A stretch of DNA of 64,000 nucleotides. It comes from Gloeotrichia echinulata CP02. GTDB taxonomy: Bacteria; Cyanobacteriota; Cyanobacteriia; Cyanobacteriales; Nostocaceae. The stretch's first letter is position 1, and each line of letters opens with the position of its first letter. The notes below the pieces were generated by a model that saw only the letters and a program-made list of their open reading frames with translations, had not been told where the DNA came from and ran no database searches. A program made the position numbers and the translations under genes. Of the stretch, positions 44,350 to 52,763 are shown piece after piece. Location of the stretch: NCBI GenBank assembly GCA_038087035.1, contig CP051187.1:6516001-6580000 (forward strand). The letters are read 5' to 3'.

Positions 44350-44906
44350 AATTACAGGACTTACTCAACTGGTACATATATCTTCTTTGATGGGAGTCAA
44401 CCGATTTTGGATTTTGGATTTTGGATTTTGGATTGACCCTCCGAATTTTAGATTTTGGATACTTCTCTACGAGAGGCTACGCCAACGACTTCCCTGCGGG
44501 ACGCTGCGCGAACGCTCAGTACAAGTTTTGGATTTTAGATTTTTGGAGTACCTTGCAGACCCCATGTGTCTGTAAAAATCTAAAATCTGTTAATTGAACC
44601 ACAGAAATTTGTAGGGGCGCAAGGCCTTGCGCCCCAAAACCTTGGTATTTTTACAGGAAGCTGCTGTCATGTGTACAACTACCTAAAACATATAGCGTCG
44701 TTTGAACCCAAGAGACTAGTAGGTATACGACTCTTTACCCTAGGCTCCACGATATAATATTGTCTTGTATCCAATTAAGAACGGCTATATATTCTACTCT
44801 AATTGCTAGAAAGTGGAAAACACGGAAAAAATTGCTAGAGTAAAACAAAATAGTATTAAAAAACCGTCTTAAATCACAACAGCGAATCCAAGGGGTCAAA
44901 AAAAAG
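44350..44906. other. Repeat-filled intergenic region
   Basis: Contains GGATTTT heptamers (about 44404-44436), the common cyanobacterial repeat with GGACGCTGCGCGAACGCTCA (about 44468-44520), and a TACAGC-family REP with the GGGGCGCAAGG palindrome (44590-44665). The last 200 bp before the TM2 gene are AT-rich, with no clear promoter. Confidence 0.7.
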
Positions 44907-45215
44907 ATGAAGGTTGAAAACAACACAAATAAAGACCGTTTGGTTGTTTCCTATATCCTCTGTGCAGCAGGATTTTTCGGAGTCGGAGGATTGCACCGTT
45001 TATACAATGGTAAGATAGGAACTGGTTTGTTGTGGCTTTTGACCTGTGGTATTTTCTATATAGGTCAATTCGTGGATGTGTTCCTCATACCGGGTATGGT
45101 TGAGGAATACGAACAACAGATGAGACTTAAAGCTGGTTTATCTCCCTTGGGTTTACCACTCAATCAAGCTGTGGTAGCCTCCCAAGTCTATCGCCCCACC
45201 GGTAACGAACTCATG
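44907..45215 (+). pseudogene. TM2-domain protein gene, 5' part (split by IS605-like element)
   Basis: 103 codons up to 'YRPTGNELM'. The TM2 domain (residues about 11-65, 'AAGFFGVGGLHRLYNGKIGTG' with two membrane helices and 'QFVDVFLIPGMV') is complete. The frame then enters the transposon and stops at 45243. The continuation 'VKLIEAAEKNGGTLTVTQG' is found at 47169. The 103 codons may still give a stable TM2 protein with a short foreign tail (NELPTVGFA). Confidence 0.85.
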
Positions 45216-45221
45216 AATGAA

Positions 45222-46568
45222 CTACCCACAGTTGGCTTCGCCTGAACTGTGGGTTTCTACGTCCCTCAGTTCGTTTCTAGCAAAGCTTTCTGTAGATTTT
45301 TGACGCTTCTTTGCCCCTAGTTGCTTCATGCTTCCCGCTTTTTTACGAGTACATGAAGTAGAGCTAGATGGCTCTGCGCCTACGAAGCCAGTTCCTGACT
45401 CCGGTAGAGTGCCTTTAGCCCAGTAAAGCATTACCTCGGCAGCGGCGATATCTCGGTCTTGACGATATCCACAAACACTACACTCGTGAACTCTAACATC
45501 GAGTGTTTTCTTGTGCTGATGACCGCATTTGGGGCAGGTTTGACTAGGCCTTACCTTCAGGGTTGGAACTTCAACAAATACACCACCAATTTGCTCAACT
45601 TTGTACTTGATGGCACTGCGTAGCATTCCAAAACCTACGTCAAGTATTGACTTATTCAAACCTGCTTTTTGCTTTTTACGCTTACCTTTCTTAGCCGAAC
45701 TTGTCATGTTCTTTACTTCTAGTTTCTCAGTTGCAATGAAGCTATTACCGCTGACAATTTCTGCTGCAACTTGATGTACCCAATTTTGACGCTGGTTAGC
45801 AACTTTACGAGTTAGTTTACTAACTTTATTTTGGGCTTTTTTCCATCTTCTAGAAGCCTTAATCTTCTTTTTTCTATTTGGTGCGCGTTTACGCCTCTTC
45901 TCCTTAGACGCTTTTTTGATTTGATGTTCTGCATTTCTCAAAAACTTGGGAGCTTCAATCTGTTGATGATTTAGACCATCAGTAATTGACAATGCTGAAA
46001 TACAACCTAAGTCTATACCAATAGCACCTGTTGGTAAATTTTCTGGTTTGAGAACTTGGTCTAAAACATCAACGGTAATAGATGCGTACCATTTGTTATT
46101 TCTAAAAACAATGGTGCAAGTAGTAGGTGTTCCCCAATACTTAGCCTGACCTCGCATTTGAATGCGTCCAATCTTAGACAGATTCAAGTAACCGTTTTCG
46201 CCGTTAGATTCCACAGAATACCCAGTTTTAGCTGGATATGTCCAGCCAGAATAATGGCGAATTGACTTGTATTTAGGGCGTTTACCCAATCCTGCAAACC
46301 AGCGTTGGAAAGCAAAATCAACACGTTTCAAAGTTGCTTGTAGAGCTTGAGAATTGATTTCTTTATACTCTGTCCAAACTTCTTTGAACTCTGGCAAACA
46401 ATTCTGTTGTTCAAAATAATCAACCTTGTGGTTGAACTTTTGATATTGAGTGAATCTGTTATAAATAGCAGCATTATACAAGTCTTTATGGAGCTTTCGG
46501 TGATACCGCAAAGACTGCTCTATCTGCTTATTTGGGTATAACCTGAAAGTCATCCGTCTTGTAGCCAC
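45222..46568 (-). CDS. tnpB: TnpB (IS605 OrfB type), RNA-guided nuclease
   Basis: 448 residues. RuvC motifs are complete: Asp in 'GAIGIDLGCISAL', Glu in 'IATEKLEVKNM', and Asp in 'YRQDRDIAAAEVML'. The zinc finger is 'CPKCGHQHK' with 'CSVCGY'. TnpB cuts DNA next to a target-adjacent motif using an omega RNA from the 3' end of its own gene and the transposon right end; here that end coincides with the hairpin at 45225-45253. The C-terminal 60 residues (Ser- and Lys-rich) are beyond the nuclease core. Confidence 0.93.
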   Translation of the reverse strand: MATRRMTFRLYPNKQIEQSLRYHRKLHKDLYNAAIYNRFTQYQKFNHKVDYFEQQNCLPEFKEVWTEYKEINSQALQATLKRVDFAFQRWFAGLGKRPKYKSIRHYSGWTYPAKTGYSVESNGENGYLNLSKIGRIQMRGQAKYWGTPTTCTIVFRNNKWYASITVDVLDQVLKPENLPTGAIGIDLGCISALSITDGLNHQQIEAPKFLRNAEHQIKKASKEKRRKRAPNRKKKIKASRRWKKAQNKVSKLTRKVANQRQNWVHQVAAEIVSGNSFIATEKLEVKNMTSSAKKGKRKKQKAGLNKSILDVGFGMLRSAIKYKVEQIGGVFVEVPTLKVRPSQTCPKCGHQHKKTLDVRVHECSVCGYRQDRDIAAAEVMLYWAKGTLPESGTGFVGAEPSSSTSCTRKKAGSMKQLGAKKRQKSTESFARNELRDVETHSSGEANCG

Positions 46569-46632
46569 TGATTTATTTGCCTCCTTTTTACATTTATTCT
46601 ATTATATTAGAGTTGACCTATAGGTTTGTCAA

Positions 46633-47040
46633 GTGGTTCCCAGAAGAAGCTCTCATTCTGTTTTCTCTATTCACCTACATTTTGTGTTTGTAACCAAGTA
46701 CAGACGCAAAACAATAACCGCTTCAATGTTGGAACGGTTGCAAAAAATATTTGCAAATGTCTGTATAAAAACCAAGTGCAGACTAATCGAGTTTTCAGGC
46801 GAAGTGGATCATGTTCATTTGCTAGTTGATTTCCACCCAGATAACAACTTATCCGTTCTTGTAGGTAGTCTAAAATCAGCATCAAGCAGAATTATTCAGA
46901 AAGAATTCTCAGAACATCTATCTAATTTTTATCGTCAACCTGTTTTTTGGTCTAGTTCATATTATGTCTCTTCTACTGGCGGCGCACCAATTGAAAAAAT
47001 TAAGCAATATATACAATCTCAAGAATCCCCAAATGAATGA
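46633..47040 (+). CDS. tnpA: TnpA, IS200/IS605 Y1 transposase
   Basis: 135 residues, GTG start at 46633. HUH motif His60 and His62 in 'EVDHVHLLVDFHP', catalytic Tyr126 in 'EKIKQYIQSQ'. 'FVFVTKYRRKTI' is the usual N-terminal block. It excises and inserts the element as single-stranded DNA. Its start is 64 bp from that of the divergent tnpB, so the two share a promoter region. Confidence 0.93.
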   Translation: MVPRRSSHSVFSIHLHFVFVTKYRRKTITASMLERLQKIFANVCIKTKCRLIEFSGEVDHVHLLVDFHPDNNLSVLVGSLKSASSRIIQKEFSEHLSNFYRQPVFWSSSYYVSSTGGAPIEKIKQYIQSQESPNE

Positions 47041-47168
47041 ATGGCTACTCCTCATACATCCATTCCCTTATCAACCTTGCGGTCGATTTTGGTCATAGAT
47101 GCAATCGTCGCAGCCCGCTATTCATCCCCACCTTGCGAGTACGCTGAAGGTGGGGACTTTCGCGCTTC

Positions 47169-47354
47169 GTTAAACTGATAGAAGCTGCAGAAAAAAACGG
47201 TGGTACTCTAACTGTCACTCAAGGCGTTAAAAGGACGGGAGCAAATTTTGCTCAAGTCGAAGCTGTTCTCAAGGAGATGTATAAATCAGGGTATGTTAAA
47301 ATAGATAACGACCCCATCACTGGAGCCGTCACCTACCATTTTCATGAGTTGTAA
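47169..47354 (+). pseudogene. TM2-domain protein gene, 3' part
   Basis: Sixty-one codons and stop, in frame with 44907-45215 after removal of the transposon: starts 'VKLIEAAEKNGGTLTV', ends 'TGAVTYHFHEL'. This C-terminal segment looks like a small winged-helix type domain ('VEAVLKEMYKSGYVKIDND'), normal for cyanobacterial TM2 proteins. Without its start it is probably not translated. Confidence 0.85.
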
Positions 47355-47421
47355 TTACTAGTGTATCGCTTGGGTCAAAAGTCAAGGAATATTACTCTGG
47401 ACAAATGACAAATGACACCAT

Positions 47422-47877
47422 TTAATTTCTACCTAGCCATTTTTGACCATTCAAGCGCTGTACTAAGCCAAATACGAGCAAATCAAGGGTAATTTTGCGT
47501 TCGTCGATTAAGAAGGACTCAAGAGTACTGGGTTTTTTACCTTCATTACAAGAAAATCCCTTTTTCCCTTGAATATCTTCATCGGGGAAATATAGGTTAA
47601 ACTGACGCTGACCATTTTGCAAACTACCGATAATTTGCCAGTATTCTTCATCTGAGTCAAAGCCAGCGATCGCCAGCTTCTGTTTCGCAAAAGACAGATG
47701 TAAATCTTGCACACCTTTTTGAGATATAGCTGTTTGCACAGCTGGTAAGTAGTCTTGCTGGATGAAGTCTACAAACGGCTTATCTTCAACAGTTGGAGCT
47801 TTTTCCTTTTTTGCTGCTTTAGCTGTAGCTGCAGGTTTCTCTGCATCTGCTTGATTGTGATTGGTTTGGTCTGCCAT
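47422..47877 (-). CDS. DUF2996 family protein
   Basis: 151 residues. The N-terminal 35 residues are Ala-, Lys- and Glu-rich and disordered; the rest ('VEDKPFVDFIQQDYLPAVQ', 'GFDSDEEYWQIIGSLQNGQR', 'LESFLIDERKITLDLL') is the DUF2996 domain shared by cyanobacteria and chloroplasts. As far as I recall, the plant relative LPA3 assists photosystem II assembly, so a photosynthesis-related role is plausible, but this is not seen in the sequence. No signal peptide. Intact. Confidence 0.75.
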   Translation of the reverse strand: MADQTNHNQADAEKPAATAKAAKKEKAPTVEDKPFVDFIQQDYLPAVQTAISQKGVQDLHLSFAKQKLAIAGFDSDEEYWQIIGSLQNGQRQFNLYFPDEDIQGKKGFSCNEGKKPSTLESFLIDERKITLDLLVFGLVQRLNGQKWLGRN

Positions 47878-48003
47878 TGCTCAGGTCAATCCTTTATCTA
47901 GCTTTGAGAGCGATCGCTCACCTTGGGGTATTCGTTATTTTCATTTTGACATAGCAGAGCATGGCTAGAGCTAACAAATTATGTTTGCTGACTATATTGA
48001 CAC

Positions 48004-48024
48004 TCCCCACGCATAAATGCGGGG
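48004..48024. promoter_or_regulatory. Right-end hairpin of the solo TnpB element
   Basis: CCCCACGCATAAATGCGGGG, an imperfect stem 11 bp after the tnpB stop codon. In IS200/IS605 elements this is the right-end hairpin and the 3' end of the guide RNA scaffold. Confidence 0.6.
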
Positions 48025-48034
48025 GATTCCAGCG

Positions 48035-49303
48035 TCACTGACGTTCCTTGCTTTTGCAGGTCTTCTCACTCGGGGAGACGCCAAGGGCGATGTGACCAAC
48101 AGAAGTAGAGGGAACATCTCTACTGGCGTTAGTTTGGGATTGCCCACCCCTACCGTTTGCACGACTTAAAATTACTTTGGCAGCATTCACATCACGTTGT
48201 TCAATATATCCGCAATGTGGACAAGAATGGGTACGGGTGCTGAGAGATTTTTGCACTCTAGCACCACAATTACTACATTCAATGCTTGTGAAGTGGGGAG
48301 GAACCGCAATGATTTCCCGTCCAAATTTTGCACCAAAGTATTCGAGCCACTGACGGAAGTTGTACCAAGAAGCATCAGAAATGCTCAAGGCTAGTTTGTG
48401 GTTTCTTACCAAGCCGGAAATATTTAAATCTTCCAAGACAACCTTAGCGTTAGCCAGGGTTAAGTTACGTGCGAGTCTTTTCGCATGTTCATTCCTTTGT
48501 CTTGTTACTTTTAAATGTTTACGAGCATAAACACCACGCGCTTTTCTTCTACCAGATGACCCTTTTTTCTTCTTGTAAATGTTACGTTGAACCCGCTTAA
48601 TATCTTTCTCTGCCTTGCGGAGAAATCGCGGATTCTCCTCTCTGCGAGACGCTTCTCTGCGAGACGCTGCGCGAACGCGAAGATGGTTGCCATTACTATC
48701 AGAGTAGAAATATTCCAGTCCGACATCAATTCCGATTTCTGATGTAGTTCGTGATGCCTCTTGCTGGTTATCAACCTTGACGCAAAATTGCACATAGTAT
48801 CCATCCGCTCTACGGACAATCCTCACTCGTTTAATTAGTTCAACAGGGTATTGATGAATATCCCATTTACCTAATAGCTTGAGTTCGCCAATACCTTTTT
48901 TATCGGTGAAAGTTATACGGCGCTTTGTTGGGTGCAACTTCCACCCAGACACCTTATATTCGACTGAACGGCTATGCTTTTTGAACCGGGGATAACCCTT
49001 TTTCCCAGGTTTGTTTTTCTTGCAGTTATCAAAAAATCTATTGATAGCACGTTCTACATTTTCTACTGATGCTTGACAAGCATGACTGTTTAAATCATTG
49101 ACAAATTTAAATTCTGCTCTTAATTGAGTGTTGTACTGATATAGTTCTTTCTTGCCGCATTTTAATGCCGAAGGCTTAACGCCTCTATTATCCATCCAAT
49201 ATCTAAGCACTTTGTTTCGGACAAATTGACTTGTAAGAATAGCTTCATCTATGGCTTTTGATGTGGCTCTTTTGACAACTGCTTTATATTCCAATACCAA
49301 CAC
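48035..49303 (-). CDS. tnpB: Solo TnpB (IS1341 type), with an in-frame repeat insertion
   Basis: 422 residues from the GTG at 49303. This start is chosen because AAGGAGGT lies nine bases upstream; an ATG at 49324 overlaps that ribosome-binding site. RuvC residues: 'IGIDVGLEYF', 'VVLEDLNISGL', 'EQRDVNAAKVIL'; zinc finger 'CSNCGARVQ' with 'CPHCGY'. Residues LRVRAASRREASRRE in the middle are encoded by two copies of a dispersed cyanobacterial repeat (about 48640-48685) placed in frame between 'SNGNH' and 'ENPRFLRKAEKD'. No TnpA is linked, so the nuclease is alone apart from a small divergent ORF. Activity after the insertion is uncertain. Confidence 0.88.
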   Translation of the reverse strand: MLVLEYKAVVKRATSKAIDEAILTSQFVRNKVLRYWMDNRGVKPSALKCGKKELYQYNTQLRAEFKFVNDLNSHACQASVENVERAINRFFDNCKKNKPGKKGYPRFKKHSRSVEYKVSGWKLHPTKRRITFTDKKGIGELKLLGKWDIHQYPVELIKRVRIVRRADGYYVQFCVKVDNQQEASRTTSEIGIDVGLEYFYSDSNGNHLRVRAASRREASRREENPRFLRKAEKDIKRVQRNIYKKKKGSSGRRKARGVYARKHLKVTRQRNEHAKRLARNLTLANAKVVLEDLNISGLVRNHKLALSISDASWYNFRQWLEYFGAKFGREIIAVPPHFTSIECSNCGARVQKSLSTRTHSCPHCGYIEQRDVNAAKVILSRANGRGGQSQTNASRDVPSTSVGHIALGVSPSEKTCKSKERQ

Positions 49304-49389
49304 TCTTGCATCACCTCCTTGCATCTGTTAATCTCTATCTAGTATAGCATTTGGTTATTATGATAACAACTAAAAAAGGGATAAAAAGG

Positions 49390-49515
49390 ATGAAAAATCA
49401 ACCAGTTTATCACGATGAAATCAAAGGTAAAAGGACTGTTTTTTTAACTCCAACAGCTTGGGATAACATAAAAAATGAAGCTGTAATCCGAGGGATTAGT
49501 GCCAGTACTTGTTGA
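49390..49515 (+). CDS. Small TnpB-linked protein, probably truncated
   Basis: 41 codons, ATG with AAAAAGG just upstream: 'MKNQPVYHDEIKGKRTVFLT' and then 'PTAWDNIKNEAVIRGISAS' before 'TC' and stop. The second half resembles a ribbon-helix-helix-like or antitoxin-like helix. It is divergent from the solo TnpB with 86 bp between the starts. The end coincides with the beginning of a dispersed repeat, so the original protein was probably longer. A decayed second copy is at 2999-3105. No function proposed. Confidence 0.5.
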   Translation: MKNQPVYHDEIKGKRTVFLTPTAWDNIKNEAVIRGISASTC

Positions 49516-49650
49516 GGAATGGGGACGGCGTAAAGCCTGCGGCATAGCTACGCTTAACGCGCAGCGTCTCGTAGAGATTAAAATCGCCCGCGCCTAGCCC
49601 CCATAAATAGAATTTAGGGGCTTGCTCGGTGCGGATAACTCGGTCAAGAC
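49516..49650. repeat. Dispersed repeat flank, shared with 2751-3036
   Basis: Contains GGGGCTTGCTCGG and CCATAAATAGAATTTAGGGG, the reverse complement of the block at 2751-2812, and the common repeat with GCAGCGTCTCGTAGAGATTA (about 49560-49580). Confidence 0.65.
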
Positions 49651-49710
49651 TCAATGGTCAATTTTAATTATTTGCGATCCTCATTACCTCCGTATTCTAG
49701 GCTGACGGTG

Positions 49711-50769
49711 TTACGCGATCGCTTCCTGAATATCTGTGATCAATTCATCCATTCGCGATTGGGTTGTGTTCCAAGAACACATCAAACGCACTCCACCCAC
49801 GCCAATAAATGTATAAAACTGCCAGTTTTTTGCTTTTAAGCTAGAAATTACCTGTTCCGGTAACTTAACAAAAACAGCGTTGGCTTCTCTGGGAAACATC
49901 ATTTCAACGCCTGCTATATTTAATAGTTGATTTTCTAAGTACTCAGCGCATTGATTAGCATGTTGTGCATTTTTCAGCCAAGCGCCTGTTTCTAATAAAC
50001 CCAACCAAGGAGCAGAAATAAATCGCATTTTTGAAGCTAGTTGACCTGCTTGCTTACAGCGATAATCAAAATCCTCTGCTAATGCTTTGTTAAAGAAAAG
50101 AATCGCTTCACCTAAAGCCATACCATTCTTTGTTCCACAAAAACATAACACATCTACGCCACTCTTCCAAGTGATTTCAGCGGGACTTTTATTCATAGCA
50201 GCTACTGCATTGGCAAAGCGGGCACCATCCATGTGAATCTTTAAATTATACTTTTGAGCAACTTCTTTAATTCCCACCAAATCTTCAAGAGAATACAAAG
50301 TTCCTAATTCAGTTGCTTGGGTAATACTAATAACTTTAGGTTTAGGATAATGAATATCAGCCCGTTTCGTCACAATTGATTCTATACTCTGCGGCGTTAA
50401 TTTCCCATTCTCTCCTTTAGCAAGTAGCAATTTGGAGCCATTAGAAGCAAATTCTGGTGCGCCACATTCATCAGTTTCTATGTGTGATGTCTCATGACAA
50501 ATCACACTATGATAAGATTGACAAAGTGCTGCTAAAGACAAAGAATTTGCCGCTGTACCGTTAAAAGTAAAAAATACCTCACAATCAATTTCAAAAAGTT
50601 CTCGAAAATAATCCGCTGCTTTTTGCGTCCATTCATCATTTCCATAAGCAGGCGCACTACCTTGATTCGCTTTCATCGTGTAGTCCAGTGCTTCTGGACA
50701 AATACCAGAGTAATTATCACTAGCAAACTGTTCTAAATTATAGCAGGGGACTGGGGACTGGGGACACAA
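49711..50769 (-). CDS. ltaE: Low-specificity L-threonine aldolase, N-terminus altered by a repeat
   Basis: 352 residues. Fold-type I PLP enzyme: 'NLEQFASDNYSGICPEALDY', 'FTFNGTAANSLSLAAL', 'HIETDECGAPEF', 'KIHMDGARFANAVAA' (Asp binding PLP), and 'CFCGTKNGMALGEA' with the PLP lysine. It splits threonine or allo-threonine into glycine and acetaldehyde. No ATG exists before residue 31: the only start that keeps the conserved beginning is a TTG at 50769, inside the direct repeat GGGGACTGGGGACTGGGG, which encodes residues CPQSPVP. The native start codon seems to have been replaced by the repeat. Expression may be poor. Confidence 0.85.
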   Translation of the reverse strand: MCPQSPVPCYNLEQFASDNYSGICPEALDYTMKANQGSAPAYGNDEWTQKAADYFRELFEIDCEVFFTFNGTAANSLSLAALCQSYHSVICHETSHIETDECGAPEFASNGSKLLLAKGENGKLTPQSIESIVTKRADIHYPKPKVISITQATELGTLYSLEDLVGIKEVAQKYNLKIHMDGARFANAVAAMNKSPAEITWKSGVDVLCFCGTKNGMALGEAILFFNKALAEDFDYRCKQAGQLASKMRFISAPWLGLLETGAWLKNAQHANQCAEYLENQLLNIAGVEMMFPREANAVFVKLPEQVISSLKAKNWQFYTFIGVGGVRLMCSWNTTQSRMDELITDIQEAIA

Positions 50770-50972
50770 CGACCGCTCAGTGCATCGCTGGTGACTGGGT
50801 TACAAGTCTGATTGTGTCTAGGTTTTATCATCAGTTAATGTCCTAAGCACTTTGGCGGTTGCTATACTACTCATAATTTCTACTTTTAAAATCATTAGCA
50901 AAACAGACAAGACGTGCCATTCCAGCACGTCTTGGGTTATATTTTGCCAAATTGAGAATTAATTCCCCTATA

Positions 50973-51248
50973 TCAACCACCAGCCACAGCGGGGACAATA
51001 CTTACCTCATCGCCATCTTTCAGGGCTGTTTCTGTCCCGTCCAAAAAGCGGATATCTTCGCTATTGACGTACAAATTCAAAAACCGCCGTGGTTTTCCTG
51101 CTTCATCACACAAACGTGACTTGATACCAGGAAAGCTTGTTTCTAATGAGTTTAACAGTTCAGAAATACTGCTACCACTCGATTCTAGGGTCGCTTGGTT
51201 ATTGGTTAAATTCTGAAGATTGGTAGGAACTAAAACTTTTACAGCCAT
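50973..51248 (-). CDS. MoaD/ThiS family ubiquitin-like sulfur carrier
   Basis: 91 residues ending in 'EVSIVPAVAGG'; the Gly-Gly terminus is where sulfur is attached as thiocarboxylate. 'VLVPTNLQNLTNNQ' and 'DGDEVSIVPA' are typical of the CysO-like branch. It is 80 bp downstream of thrC on the same strand. This carrier is often next to threonine synthase in cyanobacteria, so the pair may make a sulfur amino acid or use a thiocarboxylate donor (compare CysO-CysM in mycobacteria). The pairing as a pathway is inference. Confidence 0.9.
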   Translation of the reverse strand: MAVKVLVPTNLQNLTNNQATLESSGSSISELLNSLETSFPGIKSRLCDEAGKPRRFLNLYVNSEDIRFLDGTETALKDGDEVSIVPAVAGG

Positions 51249-51255
51249 AGTTAAT

Positions 51256-51308
51256 TATCGGTTGTCGGTTGTCGGTTGTCGGTTGTCAGTTGTCAGTTGT
51301 CAGTTATC
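51256..51308. repeat. Octamer-like repeats CGGTTGT / CAGTTGT
   Basis: Seven successive 7-bp units (TCGGTTG changing to TCAGTTG) between the sulfur-carrier gene and thrC. Confidence 0.85.
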
Positions 51309-51328
51309 AGGTTGCTAATGACTAATGA

Positions 51329-52633
51329 CTAAACGAGGACTTGTTGCCATTCTAAGCGGTCGAGTGTACGCGAGCGCTCTAGGGCATTTTCAAAACTATC
51401 GAGTTTGGCATCAATTGTCAAAGGTTCGCCAACGTAGCCTTGTAATGCTTCTTGGGTTTTCAAACCATTGCCAGTGATGTAAACCACGGTAGTTTCATCT
51501 GGATCTATTTTGCCAGCTTCTACCAACTTTTTCAGCACGGCGACGGTTGTACCACCTGCTGTTTCGGTGAAGATACCTTCGGTTTCAGCCAGCAACTTGA
51601 TGCCTTCAATAATTTCTGCATCATTGACTGCTTCAATATTACCGCCAGTTTTCTTCGCTATCTCCACTGCATAAATGCCATCTGCTGGATTGCCGATCGC
51701 AATTGATTTAGCAATTGTATTCGGTTTCACTGGTTTAATAAAGTCTCTATTTTGCTTAAAGGCTTCGGCGATGGGGGAACAACCTTCGGCTTGGGCGCCG
51801 CTAAACCGGACATTCTTACCTTCTACCAAACCGACCTCGACAAATTCTTGGAAACCTTTATAAATTTTTGTAAATAAGGAACCAGAAGCTAGAGGCGCCA
51901 CAATATGGTCTGGTAGTTCCCAACCTAGTTGTTCAGCGACTTCAAAGCCTAGTGTCTTGGAACCTTCGGAGTAGTAGGGGCGCAAATTGATATTGACAAA
52001 ACCCCATCCATGTGTATTCGCCACTTCCGAACAGAGACGATTGACTTGATCGTAATTACCTTTCACAGCCATCAGGGTAGGACTGTAGATCAAGCTACCC
52101 AGAACTTTGCCAGATTCTAAGTCAGAGGGGATAAATACATAGCATTCTAAACCGGCGTGGGCGGCGATCGCAGCGGTAGAATTTGCCAAGTTCCCGGTGC
52201 TAGCACAGGAAACTGTGGTGAAACCCAACTCCCTGGCGCGAGTGAGAGCGACTGAAACCACCCGGTCTTTAAAACTGAGGGTGGGCATATTGACGGCATC
52301 ATTTTTAATAAATAATTTATTTAAACCCAGGCGGCGTGCCAGACGATGGGAACGAACTAGGGGAGTCATACCTGTTCCCACATCTATAACATTGTCAGTG
52401 GCGACGGGTAAAAAGGGACGATACCGCCAAATTGAATTTGGACCGGCTTGAATTTTTTCACGGCTGACAGTTTGACGCAGAGCATTGTAGTCGTACTTGA
52501 CTTCCAACGGACCGAAGCATAACTCACAAACATTACTGGCTTTTAGCTCATATTCCGCGCCACATTCCTTACACTTCAAGGCTTTGAATATGGCATTGCT
52601 TGCTTGGTTGAGTGTGATAGCTGCCTGAGTCAT
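51329..52633 (-). CDS. thrC: Threonine synthase
   Basis: 434 residues. N-terminal zinc ribbon 'CKECGAEYELKASNVCELCF', then 'TGMTPLVRSHRLARRLGLN', PLP lysine in 'LSFKDRVVSVALT', phosphate-binding 'CASTGNLANSTAA' and 'TETAGGTTVAVL'. It converts O-phosphohomoserine to threonine. The Zn ribbon is usual for the cyanobacterial and archaeal-type enzyme. Complete length. The gene starts 130 bp downstream (on its strand) of the 9-bp repeat array. Sulfur-carrier gene follows. Confidence 0.95.
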   Translation of the reverse strand: MTQAAITLNQASNAIFKALKCKECGAEYELKASNVCELCFGPLEVKYDYNALRQTVSREKIQAGPNSIWRYRPFLPVATDNVIDVGTGMTPLVRSHRLARRLGLNKLFIKNDAVNMPTLSFKDRVVSVALTRARELGFTTVSCASTGNLANSTAAIAAHAGLECYVFIPSDLESGKVLGSLIYSPTLMAVKGNYDQVNRLCSEVANTHGWGFVNINLRPYYSEGSKTLGFEVAEQLGWELPDHIVAPLASGSLFTKIYKGFQEFVEVGLVEGKNVRFSGAQAEGCSPIAEAFKQNRDFIKPVKPNTIAKSIAIGNPADGIYAVEIAKKTGGNIEAVNDAEIIEGIKLLAETEGIFTETAGGTTVAVLKKLVEAGKIDPDETTVVYITGNGLKTQEALQGYVGEPLTIDAKLDSFENALERSRTLDRLEWQQVLV

Positions 52634-52763
52634 AAACTAACTTTCCCTGTTTATCCGTCAACTGTGGCCTGATAGTACCACGAGTAAAAATACCAGTCAA
52701 ACATACCCGACAATTTTTATCGGGTATGTCCCACCACCAAATCCCCAGTCGATTCGGATAAGC

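Larger units (their letters stand above)
45216..47168 (-). mobile_element. Complete IS605-like element (1953 bp) inserted in the TM2 gene
   Basis: Contains divergent tnpA (46633-47040) and tnpB (45222-46568). Subterminal hairpins: 45225-45253 (CCCACAGTT with AACTGTGGG) at the tnpB end and 47126-47155 (CCCCACCTT with AAGGTGGGG) at the tnpA end. Joining 45215 to 47169 restores a perfect TM2 frame. The element does not duplicate its target, as expected for single-strand transposition. On the minus strand the flank before the tnpA end is TTTAAC, the known IS605 target. Both proteins look intact, so the element may be active. Confidence 0.88.

Noticed and set aside
45216..45245. Normal C-terminus of the TM2 protein (NELPTVGFA)
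   Set aside because: These codons lie in the transposon end; the true continuation is at 47169.
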